Below, in pieces: positions 15,762-25,162 of a stretch of DNA of 48,377 nt; position 1 is the stretch's first letter; each line of letters opens with the position of its first letter. The position numbers were made by a program, and so were the translations under genes. The notes beneath the pieces were generated by a model, which worked only from the letters and a program-made list of their open reading frames with translations, made no database searches and was not told the origin of the DNA. Origin of the DNA: Paraburkholderia phosphatilytica (GTDB lineage Bacteria > Pseudomonadota > Gammaproteobacteria > Burkholderiales > Burkholderiaceae); the NCBI RefSeq assembly GCF_003443895.1, contig NZ_QQOA01000049.1, forward strand, positions 1 through 48,377. The letters run 5' to 3'.

Positions 15762-17117
15762 ATGAGCATGCCGAGCCACACCGCACCGAAACGCGGAAGG
15801 CGCCAGCCGTTCTATCGGGACCTGTCCTTCCAGGTGCTCGCGGGGATGGTGCTCGGCGTCGCCGCCGGCTACGCGCTGCCGAACTTCGCGATCAACCTGC
15901 AACCGCTCGGCGACGCATTCATCCGCGTCATCCAGATGCTGATCGGGCCGATCATCTTTTGCACGGTCTGCAGCGGAATTGCCGGCGTGAACGACTTCAG
16001 GAAAGTTGGCCGGGTTGCGATCAAGGCGCTGTTCTACTTCGAAGTGGTGACGTCGCTCGCGCTCGTGCTGGGACTCGTCGCGATCAACGTGCTGAAGCCG
16101 GGCATGGGCATGAACGTCGACATGCACCACGTGCATTCGGCGGCAGTCGATGCCTATGTCGTGAAGGCGCAGCACGCTGTGACGGTCAGCGAATTCCTGC
16201 TGAACGTGATTCCGCATACGGCCGTGAGCGCGTTCGCGAGCGGCGACGTGCTGCAGGTGCTGTTCTTTTCGGTGCTGTTCGCGTTGGGTCTCGCGGCGAT
16301 CGGGGAGCGCGCGCGTCCGGCGCTCGACGTGATCGATGCGGTTTCCAGCGCGCTGTTCTGGATCATCGGCTTGACGATGAAGATCGCGCCGGTCGCAGCG
16401 TTCGGTGCGATCGCGTTCACGGTCAGCAAGTTCGGCTTCGGCACGCTGCTGTCGCTCGGCAGACTGATCGTTGAGTTCTATCTGACCTGCGCGCTGTTCA
16501 TCGGGTTCGTGCTATGGCCGATCGCGAAGGCAAACGGCTTCAGCCTGCCGCGCCTGATGCGCTATATCGGCGCCGAACTGCTGCTGGTGCTCGGCACGAG
16601 TTCGTCGGAAACTGTGTTTCCGCAGCTGATCGACAAGCTCGAACGGCTCGGTTGCGAGAAGTCCGTCGTGGGTGTCGTATTGCCGACGGCCTATACGTTC
16701 AATCACGACGGCACCTGCCTGTATTTCGCCGCGGCCGCGGTGTTTCTCGCGCAGGCCACCAACACGCCGATGAGCTGGCACGACCAGCTGGTGCTGCTGA
16801 TGGTGCTGCTGCTCACGTCGAAGGGTGCGGCCGGCGTGTCGGGTGCGGCGATCGCGGTACTCGCGGCGACGCTCGCCGCGTCGAACACGATCCCGGTCGA
16901 ATCGATCGCGCTGATTCTCGGCATCCACAAGGTGCTGTCGAGCGCGTTCGTGTTCACGAATGTCGTCGGCAACAGCGTGGCCACGATCGTGGTGGCGAAC
17001 TGGGAGAAGGCATTGAACCGGACCGCGCTGCGCCGCGAACTGGCCACCGGTTTCCGTGACGTGGAGGCGCCGGTCGGCGTGCTCGATCGCTCGCCGAACG
17101 GATCGGCCGGGCGCTGA
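15762..17117 (+). CDS. dctA: C4-dicarboxylate/proton (or sodium) symporter DctA
   Basis: A 451-residue inner-membrane symporter of the dicarboxylate/amino acid:cation family (DctA length usually 430-450). The family's core motifs are clear: LIGPIIFCTVCSGIAG, the serine-rich loop TSSSETVFPQLIDKLE, the NHDGTCLYFAAAAVFLAQAT helix and LLLTSKGAAGVSGAA. Substrates are succinate, fumarate, malate or, in some relatives, orotate and aromatic-derived acids. AAGGAGACATC precedes the ATG. Within this operon it may import the diacid that the two upstream enzymes use, rather than being the general succinate carrier. Confidence 0.93.
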   Translation: MSMPSHTAPKRGRRQPFYRDLSFQVLAGMVLGVAAGYALPNFAINLQPLGDAFIRVIQMLIGPIIFCTVCSGIAGVNDFRKVGRVAIKALFYFEVVTSLALVLGLVAINVLKPGMGMNVDMHHVHSAAVDAYVVKAQHAVTVSEFLLNVIPHTAVSAFASGDVLQVLFFSVLFALGLAAIGERARPALDVIDAVSSALFWIIGLTMKIAPVAAFGAIAFTVSKFGFGTLLSLGRLIVEFYLTCALFIGFVLWPIAKANGFSLPRLMRYIGAELLLVLGTSSSETVFPQLIDKLERLGCEKSVVGVVLPTAYTFNHDGTCLYFAAAAVFLAQATNTPMSWHDQLVLLMVLLLTSKGAAGVSGAAIAVLAATLAASNTIPVESIALILGIHKVLSSAFVFTNVVGNSVATIVVANWEKALNRTALRRELATGFRDVEAPVGVLDRSPNGSAGR

Positions 17118-17192
17118 TGCCTGAGCATTCCTGGCCCGATAGCGGAATGGCCATGATAAATAGTTAGCTATACGAATCAAAAAATGCATCGT

Positions 17193-17208
17193 GTACCGCG
17201 CACGGTAC
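17193..17208. repeat. inverted repeat before the porin gene
   Basis: GTACCG-CGCA-CGGTAC is a perfect 6-bp stem with a 4-nt loop, 31 bp upstream of the porin start. It lacks a T tract. It could be a regulator site or a stem in the porin leader. Confidence 0.35.
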
Positions 17209-17238
17209 GCGCAAAAACTAATCCAAAGGAGACATTTC

Positions 17239-18279
17239 GTGAACAGAAAGCTGATGAGCCGTGTCGGACTGGGCGTGACGACGTCCATGAGCCTGCTGGT
17301 CGCACCGCCGGCCCACGCGCAGTCGAGCGTGACGCTGTACGGCACGGTCGATGGCGGGGTTCGCTATCAAACCCATGCGGCCGCGGGCGGCGGCTCGGTC
17401 GTCACGATGAATTCGAACGGCTACTTCAGTTCGAACAAGCTCGGATTTCTCGGCAAGGAGGATCTGGGCGACGGCTGGAACGCCCACTTCCAGCTGGAGA
17501 GCGGTTTCAATCTCGGCAATGGGCAGTACGACAACACGACCGGCACGGAATTCAACCGGCAGGCGTTCGTGGGCATCGGCAACGAACGTTATGGCTCGCT
17601 CGATCTCGGCCGTCAATATACGATCGCACACGACCTCATCAGCATCTACGATCCGTACGGTTTCCACTTCACGCCGATCATTCCGCTGACCAATGCATCG
17701 GACGGCACGCGTAACAACAACGACGTGAAGTACAAGAACAACTTCGGCCCTGTGCTCTTCGAGGCGGACAACTCGTTCGGCGGCGTGGCGGGCGACTTCA
17801 GCAGCGGCGCGGCGCGCGCCGTCGGCGTCAGCTACGCGAGCGGTCCCTTCGCAATCGGCGGATTGTACGGACATCGTAATCTTCTCGTTAGCACCGCGTA
17901 TGTCGGCGACACCTATTACATGATCGGCGCCGGCTATCAGCTCGGACCCGTGCGCTTCTCGGGCGGCTTCATGTCCGAGGACCAGCAGAACCGCGTCGGT
18001 CCACATACGGTCACGAACAACGGCTTCGGCGGCATCGTGTGGAGCGTCACGCCGTCACTCGCGTTCCGTGGCGCCTATTACCAGACCAACGTGTCGACGG
18101 ACAAGGCCGGGAGCCGCGGCATGTCGGTACTCTCGCTCGCGTATTCGCTGTCGAAACGCACGGTGCTGTATGGCGAGATGGACTACATGTCGTACCGGCA
18201 CGCGGTGGTGAGCACGTTGAACACGGCGGGCGCGTCGAGCCAGACCGCCGTGACCGTCGGCATCGATCACCTCTTCTGA
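17239..18279 (+). CDS. Gram-negative general porin (OmpC-like, Burkholderia type)
   Basis: A 346-residue outer-membrane trimeric porin. The signal peptide is about 28 residues (to PPAHAQS), then the mature protein starts SSVTLYGTVDGGVRY as in Burkholderia/Neisseria porins. Typical strands include FLGKEDLGDGWNAHFQLESG, FNRQAFVGIGNERYGSLDLG and the end VTVGIDHLF with a terminal phenylalanine needed for assembly. The GTG at 17239 was chosen because AAAGGAG lies 8 nt upstream, and it gives the right signal peptide. Porins of this type often accompany a transporter; here it probably admits the acid carried by DctA. Confidence 0.92.
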   Translation: MNRKLMSRVGLGVTTSMSLLVAPPAHAQSSVTLYGTVDGGVRYQTHAAAGGGSVVTMNSNGYFSSNKLGFLGKEDLGDGWNAHFQLESGFNLGNGQYDNTTGTEFNRQAFVGIGNERYGSLDLGRQYTIAHDLISIYDPYGFHFTPIIPLTNASDGTRNNNDVKYKNNFGPVLFEADNSFGGVAGDFSSGAARAVGVSYASGPFAIGGLYGHRNLLVSTAYVGDTYYMIGAGYQLGPVRFSGGFMSEDQQNRVGPHTVTNNGFGGIVWSVTPSLAFRGAYYQTNVSTDKAGSRGMSVLSLAYSLSKRTVLYGEMDYMSYRHAVVSTLNTAGASSQTAVTVGIDHLF

Positions 18280-18414
18280 TTGCTCGCCTATTGAGTGGCG
18301 TCGTCTCCCGCCGATTTCGCCGGGTTTGCGTGTATGCTGCGTGGATCCCGGAATCGATGCTGGATGCCTGTTCCCGTGTTCGCGCGCGAGGTTCGAGGCG
18401 CAGAGGAACAGACG

Positions 18415-20895
18415 ATGAGCGAGATTGCCCCGACCCACGCCCCAAGTGGACTTTCATGCTGTGGCCAGCTGCACTGGGGCGCTCACTTCTGCCATCTGTA
18501 CGAGACTCGCGACGATCTGATCGACACACTCGTGCCGTACTTCGCGGTGGGCCTTGGCAACAACGAGCAATGTCTGTGGATCACGTCCGAACCGCTCGAC
18601 GCGAACGATGCGAAGGCCGCGCTCGCGCAACGCGTGCCCGATCTCGACGACTATCTGGCGCGCGGCCAGATCACGATCGTCGACCACGCGGAATGGCACG
18701 TGCGTACCGGCGCCCAGGATACGGATTCGCTGCTGCGGGCGTGGCTCGGCGCCGAGGAAGCGGCGCTCGCGAAAGGCTACACAGGGCTGCGCGCCAGCGG
18801 CAACGTAACCTTCCTCCGGTCGCGCGAAGCGTGGGTTGAATTCGAGCGTTTCGAAGCGCTGGTGACGCAGGCCTTTGCCGGGCGACGTCTGCTCGGATTG
18901 TGCAGCTATCAGCTGGGCACGATCAACGGCGCCGATGTGCTCGACGTGGTGCGCAATCACGAATTCGCGCTGGCGCGTCGTGACGGCGAGTGGGAAATCA
19001 TCGAGAGCGCCGCGCTGAAAGTCGCGAAACAGGAACTTCACGACGCGAATGTCGAACTGGAAGCGCGTGTCGCATTGCGAACGGCCGAGCTGCGCGCCGT
19101 GCTATCGACACTCGAATCGCAAAAGCGCGAACTCGAGGAAGCGCTGCGCCTGCGCACCGAGAGTCAACAGCAGCTCGAAGCGGAACTTGCCGATGCGCGC
19201 CTGCTGCACGACATCAGCGCGACGCTCATCGACGAGGACGTGGTGCAAGGGCTGTACGACCGGCTGGTCGAGGCCGCGGCGCAGATCATGCGGTCCGACT
19301 TCGCCAGCATGCAGCGCCTGCATCCCGAACGGAACGAGCTCGAACTGCTGGGACACAGCGGCTTCAGCGCAGATGCGGCAGACCACTGGCACTGGATCAG
19401 CGCGACCTCCGAAACGACGTGCGGTGCCGCGTTGCGCGAGCGCAGCCGGATCGTCGCGACGGACCTCGACCGCTCGCCGTATGTCGGACCCGAAGAACGG
19501 TTGGTGTTTCGGAGCGCGGGCATCCGCTCGTGCCAGACGACGCCGCTCGTGTCGCGAAACGGCACGCTGCTCGGGATGATCTCGACGCACTGGAAAGAAG
19601 CGCACGAACCTTCCGCGCGCGATCTGCGCCTGATCGACATCCTCGCGCGCCAGGCCGCCGATCTGGTCGAACGTACCGCCGCGGCCGAGGCGCTGCGCGC
19701 GCATACGCTGCAGCTCGTCGACGCCGATCGCCGCAAGGACGAATTCCTCGCGACGCTCGCGCACGAGCTGCGCAATCCGCTCGCGCCGATCCAGAACGGC
19801 CTCGCGGTGCTCAAGGCCGGCAGGCCGGAGCTGACGTCGCGCGTGCTGCCGATGATGGAGCGCCAGCTGATGCACATGGTGCGCCTGATCGACGACCTGC
19901 TCGATGTGTCGCGCGTGAGCCGGGGCGTCGTGGTGCTCAAGCGCGAGCGCGTCAAGCTGCAGACGGTGATCGACAGCGCGTTCGAAACCAGCCGGCCTTT
20001 GCTGGAAGCCGCCGCGCACCGGCTCAACATTTCGGTGCCGGGTCAGCAGATCTGGCTGGACGCGGACGTGACGCGCGTCGCGCAGGTGTTGAGCAACGTG
20101 CTCAACAACGCCGCCAAATACACGCCGCACGGCGGCAACATCGATCTGCTCGCCGAGCGGGTGGCCAACGACGTGGTGATCAGCATCACGGATACCGGCA
20201 TCGGCATTCCGGCGAACATGCTGTCCGGAATCTTCGACATCTTCGCGCAGGTCGAGCATGCGATCGATCGCTCGCAGGGTGGTCTCGGGCTCGGTCTGTC
20301 GCTCGCGCGGCGGCTCGTCGACATGCATGGCGGCTCGATCGAAGCACGCAGCGAGGGTCCGGGCCGCGGCTCGACCTTCGTGATTCGCCTGCCCGTGGCG
20401 GAGGCGCCGCCAGCTGTCGCAGCCATCGAACCGGAAAGTGCGCGCGCTGCCATCGCGCCGCGCATGCGGGTGCTCGTCGTCGACGACAACGTTGATGCGG
20501 CGGAGTCGCTCGGACTCCTGCTCGAAGGCACCGGCTACGAAGTCCGCATCGTCACCGAGGCGACCGAAGCGCTGGACATCGCGCTCGGGTTCCGGCCCGA
20601 AGTGATCTTCCTCGATCTGGGCATGCCGCGTCTGAACGGCTTCGAGCTCGCGGAGCGGATCCGTGCACAACGGCATCTGCAGGCGGTCGATCTGGTTGCC
20701 GTGAGCGGGTGGGGCGCGGAAGAGGACCGGGCCCGAAGCAGCGCTGCCGGCATCGCGCATCACCTGACGAAGCCTGTGCAGCCGGACGACATCCACGCGT
20801 TGCTGACCCGCCTGGCCGTGTCGTCCCGGCATGACGGGTATGACGGACTGAATGGACACAACGGACACGATGGACGTTATGGCCCGCTCGCCTGA
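18415..20895 (+). CDS. hybrid histidine kinase: MEDS-GAF-HisKA-HATPase-REC
   Basis: An 826-residue soluble hybrid kinase. Residues about 15-190 are a MEDS domain (HFCHLYETRDDLIDTLVPYF, LWITSEPLDANDAKAAL, GLRASGNVTF), first noted in DcmR-type regulators. A coiled coil follows (about 200-262), then GAF (about 263-415), HisKA with phospho-acceptor H450 in LAHELRNPLAPIQNGL, HATPase (NVLNNAAKYT, DTGIGIP, GGLGLGLSLARRLV) and a C-terminal receiver with D734 in FLDLGMPRLNG. The last 20 residues are a low-complexity repeat of Gly-His/Tyr-Asp/Asn. No membrane segment is present, so it senses a cytoplasmic signal. There is no adjacent response regulator with an output domain. The ATG at 18415 follows AGAGGA. 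Confidence 0.92.
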   Translation: MSEIAPTHAPSGLSCCGQLHWGAHFCHLYETRDDLIDTLVPYFAVGLGNNEQCLWITSEPLDANDAKAALAQRVPDLDDYLARGQITIVDHAEWHVRTGAQDTDSLLRAWLGAEEAALAKGYTGLRASGNVTFLRSREAWVEFERFEALVTQAFAGRRLLGLCSYQLGTINGADVLDVVRNHEFALARRDGEWEIIESAALKVAKQELHDANVELEARVALRTAELRAVLSTLESQKRELEEALRLRTESQQQLEAELADARLLHDISATLIDEDVVQGLYDRLVEAAAQIMRSDFASMQRLHPERNELELLGHSGFSADAADHWHWISATSETTCGAALRERSRIVATDLDRSPYVGPEERLVFRSAGIRSCQTTPLVSRNGTLLGMISTHWKEAHEPSARDLRLIDILARQAADLVERTAAAEALRAHTLQLVDADRRKDEFLATLAHELRNPLAPIQNGLAVLKAGRPELTSRVLPMMERQLMHMVRLIDDLLDVSRVSRGVVVLKRERVKLQTVIDSAFETSRPLLEAAAHRLNISVPGQQIWLDADVTRVAQVLSNVLNNAAKYTPHGGNIDLLAERVANDVVISITDTGIGIPANMLSGIFDIFAQVEHAIDRSQGGLGLGLSLARRLVDMHGGSIEARSEGPGRGSTFVIRLPVAEAPPAVAAIEPESARAAIAPRMRVLVVDDNVDAAESLGLLLEGTGYEVRIVTEATEALDIALGFRPEVIFLDLGMPRLNGFELAERIRAQRHLQAVDLVAVSGWGAEEDRARSSAAGIAHHLTKPVQPDDIHALLTRLAVSSRHDGYDGLNGHNGHDGRYGPLA

Positions 20896-21130
20896 CGCGC
20901 GTTCATCGCGACAGGTCTGAAGAAAGTACGCCGACCCAGTCCCAAACCAGTCCCGAACTCCGCCGGCCGCGAAGATTGCGTGCGCTGGCGCGCATCCGCG
21001 CGGGCTTTCCCGGGCCATGAGCGGCGTACATTGCGGTGTAGTATCGGGTTCGTAAGGTCACCGGCGCGCGGCATTCGCACACGGCTTCGAAGGCAGTAGC
21101 GCAGCTCCGGTGGAACCCCTGGGGAACGGC

Positions 21131-22267
21131 ATGAGGAGCTGGCTTCTGGCATGGGCATGCGCGTGTCTGGCATCGGTCGCCACGGCGCAGGGCGCATCGG
21201 TGGCAGCCGTCGCGCCCGGGCCCTCGGTCGCCGCGCGTGACTATCTGCTCGAAGCACGGCGCGTCGTCGATGCCGCGTCGCAACCCTCAGCGCCCTGGGA
21301 CGGCCCGCGCACCGGACCGCGCGCGCACGCCGGCAGGCATGTCGCGGTCGTCGCCGAAGATCTGCGCAATGGCGGCATTCTCGGCGTCGTCGACGGTGTG
21401 CTGGAAGCGGCGAAGGTGATCGGCTGGAGCGTGAAGATTTTCGACGCGACCGGCACGCCCGACCTGCGGCTCAAGATGCTCGCGAATGCGCTCGCGAGTC
21501 ACCCCGATGGCCTGATCATTGCCGGCGGCGACGCGCACGCATTGCTGTCCGGTTTGCAGCCGTTCGCGAGCCAGGGCATTCCGGTCGTCGGCTGGCACGT
21601 CGCGGCGAAGGCCGGACCGGTGCCCGGCACGCCAGTCGCGATGAACGTCGCGACGGATCCGCTCGAAGTGGCGCGCGTCACGGCGCTCGCGGCCATCGTG
21701 CAGTCCGGCGGGCGCGCGGGCGTCGTCATCTTCACCGATTCCAATTTCCGGATTGCGGAGGACAAGTCGGCCGCGATGGCGGCGGTCGTGCGCGCGTGCA
21801 GCGGTTGCACGCTGCTCGAAGTGCGTGACGTGCCGATCTCGCGCGCCGAGGAGCAGATGCCGAACATCACACGCGCGCTGCTCGCGCGCTACGGTAAGCG
21901 CTGGACCTGCGCGCTCGCGATCAACGACATCTACTTCGACTATGCCGCGCCGGTGCTGACCCAGGCAGGCATGCCGGACGCGGCGATGAGCATGCTGTCG
22001 GCGGGCGACGGCAGCGAGTCCGCGTTCCTGCGCATCCAGACGGGCACGTTCCAGACCGGCACGGTGGCCGAACCGCTGAACCTGCAGGGCTGGCAGCTGG
22101 TCGACGAGATGAACCGGCTCTTCGCCGGCGAGGGCGTCACGGGTTACACGTTTCCGGTGCACCTCGTGACGGCGGACAACATCGGCACGGACGGCGGCGA
22201 GCAGCTGCGCTACGACCCCGCCAACGGCTATCGCGACATCTATCGGCGCATCTGGCAACGCCCGTGA
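21131..22267 (+). CDS. periplasmic sugar-type binding protein, sensor partner of the next kinase
   Basis: A 378-residue periplasmic binding protein type I (LacI/RbsB fold). It has a signal peptide of about 20 residues (MRSWLLAWACACLASVATAQ). The sequence continues with VAVVAEDLRNGGILGVVDGV, PDGLIIAGGDAHALL, and NDIYFDYAAPVLTQAG in the second lobe. No ABC permease or ATPase gene follows. Instead its stop overlaps the GTG start of a membrane histidine kinase by 4 nt, so it is probably a periplasmic ligand sensor that docks on that kinase, as TorT does on TorS. The ATG at 21131 follows GGGGAA. Confidence 0.85.
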   Translation: MRSWLLAWACACLASVATAQGASVAAVAPGPSVAARDYLLEARRVVDAASQPSAPWDGPRTGPRAHAGRHVAVVAEDLRNGGILGVVDGVLEAAKVIGWSVKIFDATGTPDLRLKMLANALASHPDGLIIAGGDAHALLSGLQPFASQGIPVVGWHVAAKAGPVPGTPVAMNVATDPLEVARVTALAAIVQSGGRAGVVIFTDSNFRIAEDKSAAMAAVVRACSGCTLLEVRDVPISRAEEQMPNITRALLARYGKRWTCALAINDIYFDYAAPVLTQAGMPDAAMSMLSAGDGSESAFLRIQTGTFQTGTVAEPLNLQGWQLVDEMNRLFAGEGVTGYTFPVHLVTADNIGTDGGEQLRYDPANGYRDIYRRIWQRP

Positions 22268-25062
22268 AACTACCGTTCCCACAGTCGCTTTCGGCGCAGT
22301 TCGCACTCGTGGTGTCATGCCTCGGCGCACTGGTGGTCGTGGTCGGGATCACGACGCTCTACTCGCTGACCGGCTCCGCGCACGCGATCCGCCAGCTGGC
22401 CGACGCGCGGCTCGCGCGTCTCACGGATGCGCAGGACCTGGTGCAGCACACGCTCACAGTCGAACGCCTCGCGCTGCAGCTCTCCCGCGACGATACGGTC
22501 GACGCCGTGCGCGAGACGCACGGTCATGTGATCGAACAGCTGGCGTCGTTCGATCGCCTCGTGGACCGTCTCGCTGCCGCGACCGCGAGCGATGGCGTCG
22601 GTGTGGACGCGCTCGCGCTGCATCGATCGAGTCAGCGCTTTCGCAATACGGTGAACGTCGAGGCGCAGGTGCGCGAAACCACGCTGGACACGCGGCCATC
22701 GCGGCCCGGTGCATCGCTCGCCACGCTCGATGACGATCTGCGCCGCCAGGCCGATGCGCTCGCGGTTGCGGCGCGTGAGCAGTCGGACTACCTGACGCGC
22801 GAGTATCGCGAAGCCGTGCAGGAACTCGCCGACAGTTCCGACCGTACGCGTCGCTGGGTCGCCAGCGAAGTCGCCGTGAGCCTGCTGCTCGCGTGGCTGA
22901 TTGCGCGCGTGTTTCTCGGCCGTCATGTGGTGGCGCGGCTGCGGCGGGTCAGCCACGCGCTGCGGCACGGCGACGCTGCGGGGGCGGAGGGCGGCGTGCC
23001 CGTGCACGGCGGCGACGAGATCGCCGACATGGCGCGCGCGGTCGAGCAGTTCCTCGAAGACCGGCGCCAGCGCAGGCAGGCCGAGGACGCGCTGAAGGAA
23101 CTCAACGCCGGGCTCGAGGCGCGCGTCGCGCAGCGCACGGCGGAGCTCAGCACGGCGCTGGCGGGGCAGGCCGCCGAGATCGTCGAACGTCAGCATGCCG
23201 AAGAATCCGCGCGCGCGAGCGAGCATTTTCTCGACAGCATCATCGAGAACATCCCGGACATGATCTTCGTGAAGGATGCGGCCACGCTGCGCTTCATCCG
23301 CTTCAACAAGGCCGCGGAGCAGCTGCTCGGCTATCACCGCGAAGAACTCATCGGGCGATCCGTTCACGATCTGTTCCCCGCGCACGAAGCCGATTTCTTC
23401 GCGCAGAAGGATCGGGCCGTGCTGGAGTCGGGGCAGATGGCGGACGTGCCGGAGGAGCCGGTTCACACGCGCTACGGACCGCGGGTCGTCCACACGATGA
23501 AGATGGCGATCTGCGATTCGCACGGCAAGCCACAGTTCCTGCTCGGCATCTCGCGCGATATCACCGAGCACAAGCGTGCCGAGGAAGAGCTGCGGCGCTA
23601 CCGCGAGCATCTCGAAGACATGATCCGCGAGCGCACCGCCGAGCTGGCCGTTGCGAAGGAGCACGCCGATGCGGCTAACCAGGCGAAGAGCGACTTCCTT
23701 GCGCATATGAGCCACGAGCTGCGCACGCCGCTGAACGGCATTCTCGGCTACGCGCAGATCCTGAAGCGCGACCGGCAGCTCGATCAGCGACAGCTGGACG
23801 GGCTCACGGTGATCCAGCGCAGCGGCGATCATCTGCTCACGCTGATCAACGACATTCTCGACATGGCGAAGATCGAGGCGGGACGGGTGGAGCTCAACCT
23901 GTCCGACGTGCCGCTCGAACGCTTCGTCTACTTCATCGCGGAGACGATGCGCGTGAAGGCGACGGAAAAGGGGCTCGCGTTTTCGTGCGAGATGGCGCCC
24001 GGTCTGCCGGCGGGCGTGCGGGTCGACGAGAAGCGGCTGCGCCAGGTGCTGCTCAATCTGCTCTCCAATGCGATCCGTTTCACCGAGGCGGGAAGCGTGC
24101 GGTTTTGCGTCGGCTTCGCGCCGTCGGGGCGGCTGCGATTCGACGTGCAGGACACCGGCATCGGCATCGACGCGGCGCGGCTGGAGGCGATCTTCCAGCC
24201 GTTCGAGCAGGCGAGCGACACGCGGCACCGCTTCGGCGGCACGGGGTTGGGTCTCGCGATCAGCCGGCAGCTCGTGCGGCTGATGGGCGGCGAGATTCGC
24301 GTCGAAAGTCGACGGGGTGCCGGCAGTACGTTTTCATTCGAGCTGGACGTGGCGGTGGTGGCGGCGCCTCGGGCCGAGGCGCCGCCTGAGCTTTCGATCG
24401 CTGGCTACGCGGGGCCGCGCAGGACCATCCTCGTGGTGGACGACGTCGCGGAGAACCGCGCGGTAGCGGTCGACATGCTCGGGCAACTGGGCTTCGAGAT
24501 GGCGGAGGCCGGCGATGGTGAGGAAGCGCTGGAGAAGGCGCTGGCGCTGCGGCCCGCGCTCGTGCTGATGGATGTCGTAATGCCGGGTATGGATGGACTC
24601 GAAGCGACGCGCCGCCTGCGCGCGATGCCGGCGTTTCATGACCTGCCGATCGTTGCGGTGTCCGCGGGTGCGTCCGGATCCGATGCCGCGAAGAGTCTCG
24701 CCGCCGGTGCGAATGCTTTCCTCACGAAGCCGGTCGACTTCCGCGAGCTGTTGTCGCAGGTCGCGGCGCTGCTGGATATCGAGTGGATCGACGACGTGCC
24801 GGAGGGCCTGTCCAGTGCGTCAGCCGATGCTTCGGCCGGCGCGCTGGTCGCGCCGCCGCAGCAGGAGATCGACACGCTGCACCACCTCGCGCGGCTGGGC
24901 GACATGCGGGCGATCGCGGAGCATGCGCTGCGTCTCGTCGAACTCGACGAGCGCTATCGACCGTTCGCCGATCACCTCGGGCAACTGGCGAAAGCGTATC
25001 GGTCGAAGGCGATCCTGAGCTTTGTCGAGACGTATCGGGAGACCCGGCGGGTGTCGTCCTGA
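22264..25062 (+). CDS. membrane hybrid histidine kinase: TM-periplasmic-TM-HAMP-PAS-HisKA-HATPase-REC
   Basis: A 932-residue hybrid kinase. TM1 is about 13-36, a helical periplasmic domain follows to about 197, TM2 is about 198-219, then HAMP (220-275), coiled coil, PAS (about 320-435; IIENIPDMIFVKDAATLRFI), HisKA with H484 in SHELRTPLNGILGYA, HATPase (NLLSNAIRF, DTGIGI, GGTGLGLAISRQLV) and a receiver with D770 in LMDVVMPGMDG. A helical tail of about 80 residues follows the receiver and has no obvious Hpt histidine motif. The GTG start overlaps the stop of the binding-protein gene, so both are made together. The missing Hpt protein and output regulator must be elsewhere. Confidence 0.93.
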   Translation: MKLPFPQSLSAQFALVVSCLGALVVVVGITTLYSLTGSAHAIRQLADARLARLTDAQDLVQHTLTVERLALQLSRDDTVDAVRETHGHVIEQLASFDRLVDRLAAATASDGVGVDALALHRSSQRFRNTVNVEAQVRETTLDTRPSRPGASLATLDDDLRRQADALAVAAREQSDYLTREYREAVQELADSSDRTRRWVASEVAVSLLLAWLIARVFLGRHVVARLRRVSHALRHGDAAGAEGGVPVHGGDEIADMARAVEQFLEDRRQRRQAEDALKELNAGLEARVAQRTAELSTALAGQAAEIVERQHAEESARASEHFLDSIIENIPDMIFVKDAATLRFIRFNKAAEQLLGYHREELIGRSVHDLFPAHEADFFAQKDRAVLESGQMADVPEEPVHTRYGPRVVHTMKMAICDSHGKPQFLLGISRDITEHKRAEEELRRYREHLEDMIRERTAELAVAKEHADAANQAKSDFLAHMSHELRTPLNGILGYAQILKRDRQLDQRQLDGLTVIQRSGDHLLTLINDILDMAKIEAGRVELNLSDVPLERFVYFIAETMRVKATEKGLAFSCEMAPGLPAGVRVDEKRLRQVLLNLLSNAIRFTEAGSVRFCVGFAPSGRLRFDVQDTGIGIDAARLEAIFQPFEQASDTRHRFGGTGLGLAISRQLVRLMGGEIRVESRRGAGSTFSFELDVAVVAAPRAEAPPELSIAGYAGPRRTILVVDDVAENRAVAVDMLGQLGFEMAEAGDGEEALEKALALRPALVLMDVVMPGMDGLEATRRLRAMPAFHDLPIVAVSAGASGSDAAKSLAAGANAFLTKPVDFRELLSQVAALLDIEWIDDVPEGLSSASADASAGALVAPPQQEIDTLHHLARLGDMRAIAEHALRLVELDERYRPFADHLGQLAKAYRSKAILSFVETYRETRRVSS

Positions 25063-25162
25063 CCTGGCGCTGGGTCGCACTGAGTCGGCACTACGAATGC
25101 TAAGTGCAACAGTGGCGGTGAGAGGTCTAGAATCCCGCGTATCGAGTTCGCGCACGCTCGCC

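Noticed and set aside
18990..20495. 501-codon forward frame within the MEDS kinase
   Set aside because: Out-of-frame reading of the kinase, almost entirely Arg, Ala and Gly.
19102..21018. 638-codon open frame antisense to the MEDS kinase
   Set aside because: Same reason: shadow of a real gene with no domain and no ribosome binding site.
22315..24228. 637-codon open frame antisense to the membrane kinase
   Set aside because: It is the reverse of a strongly supported kinase gene. Its composition (Arg, His, Gln, Leu repeats) is what GC-rich third positions produce on the opposite strand. No start signal or domain.
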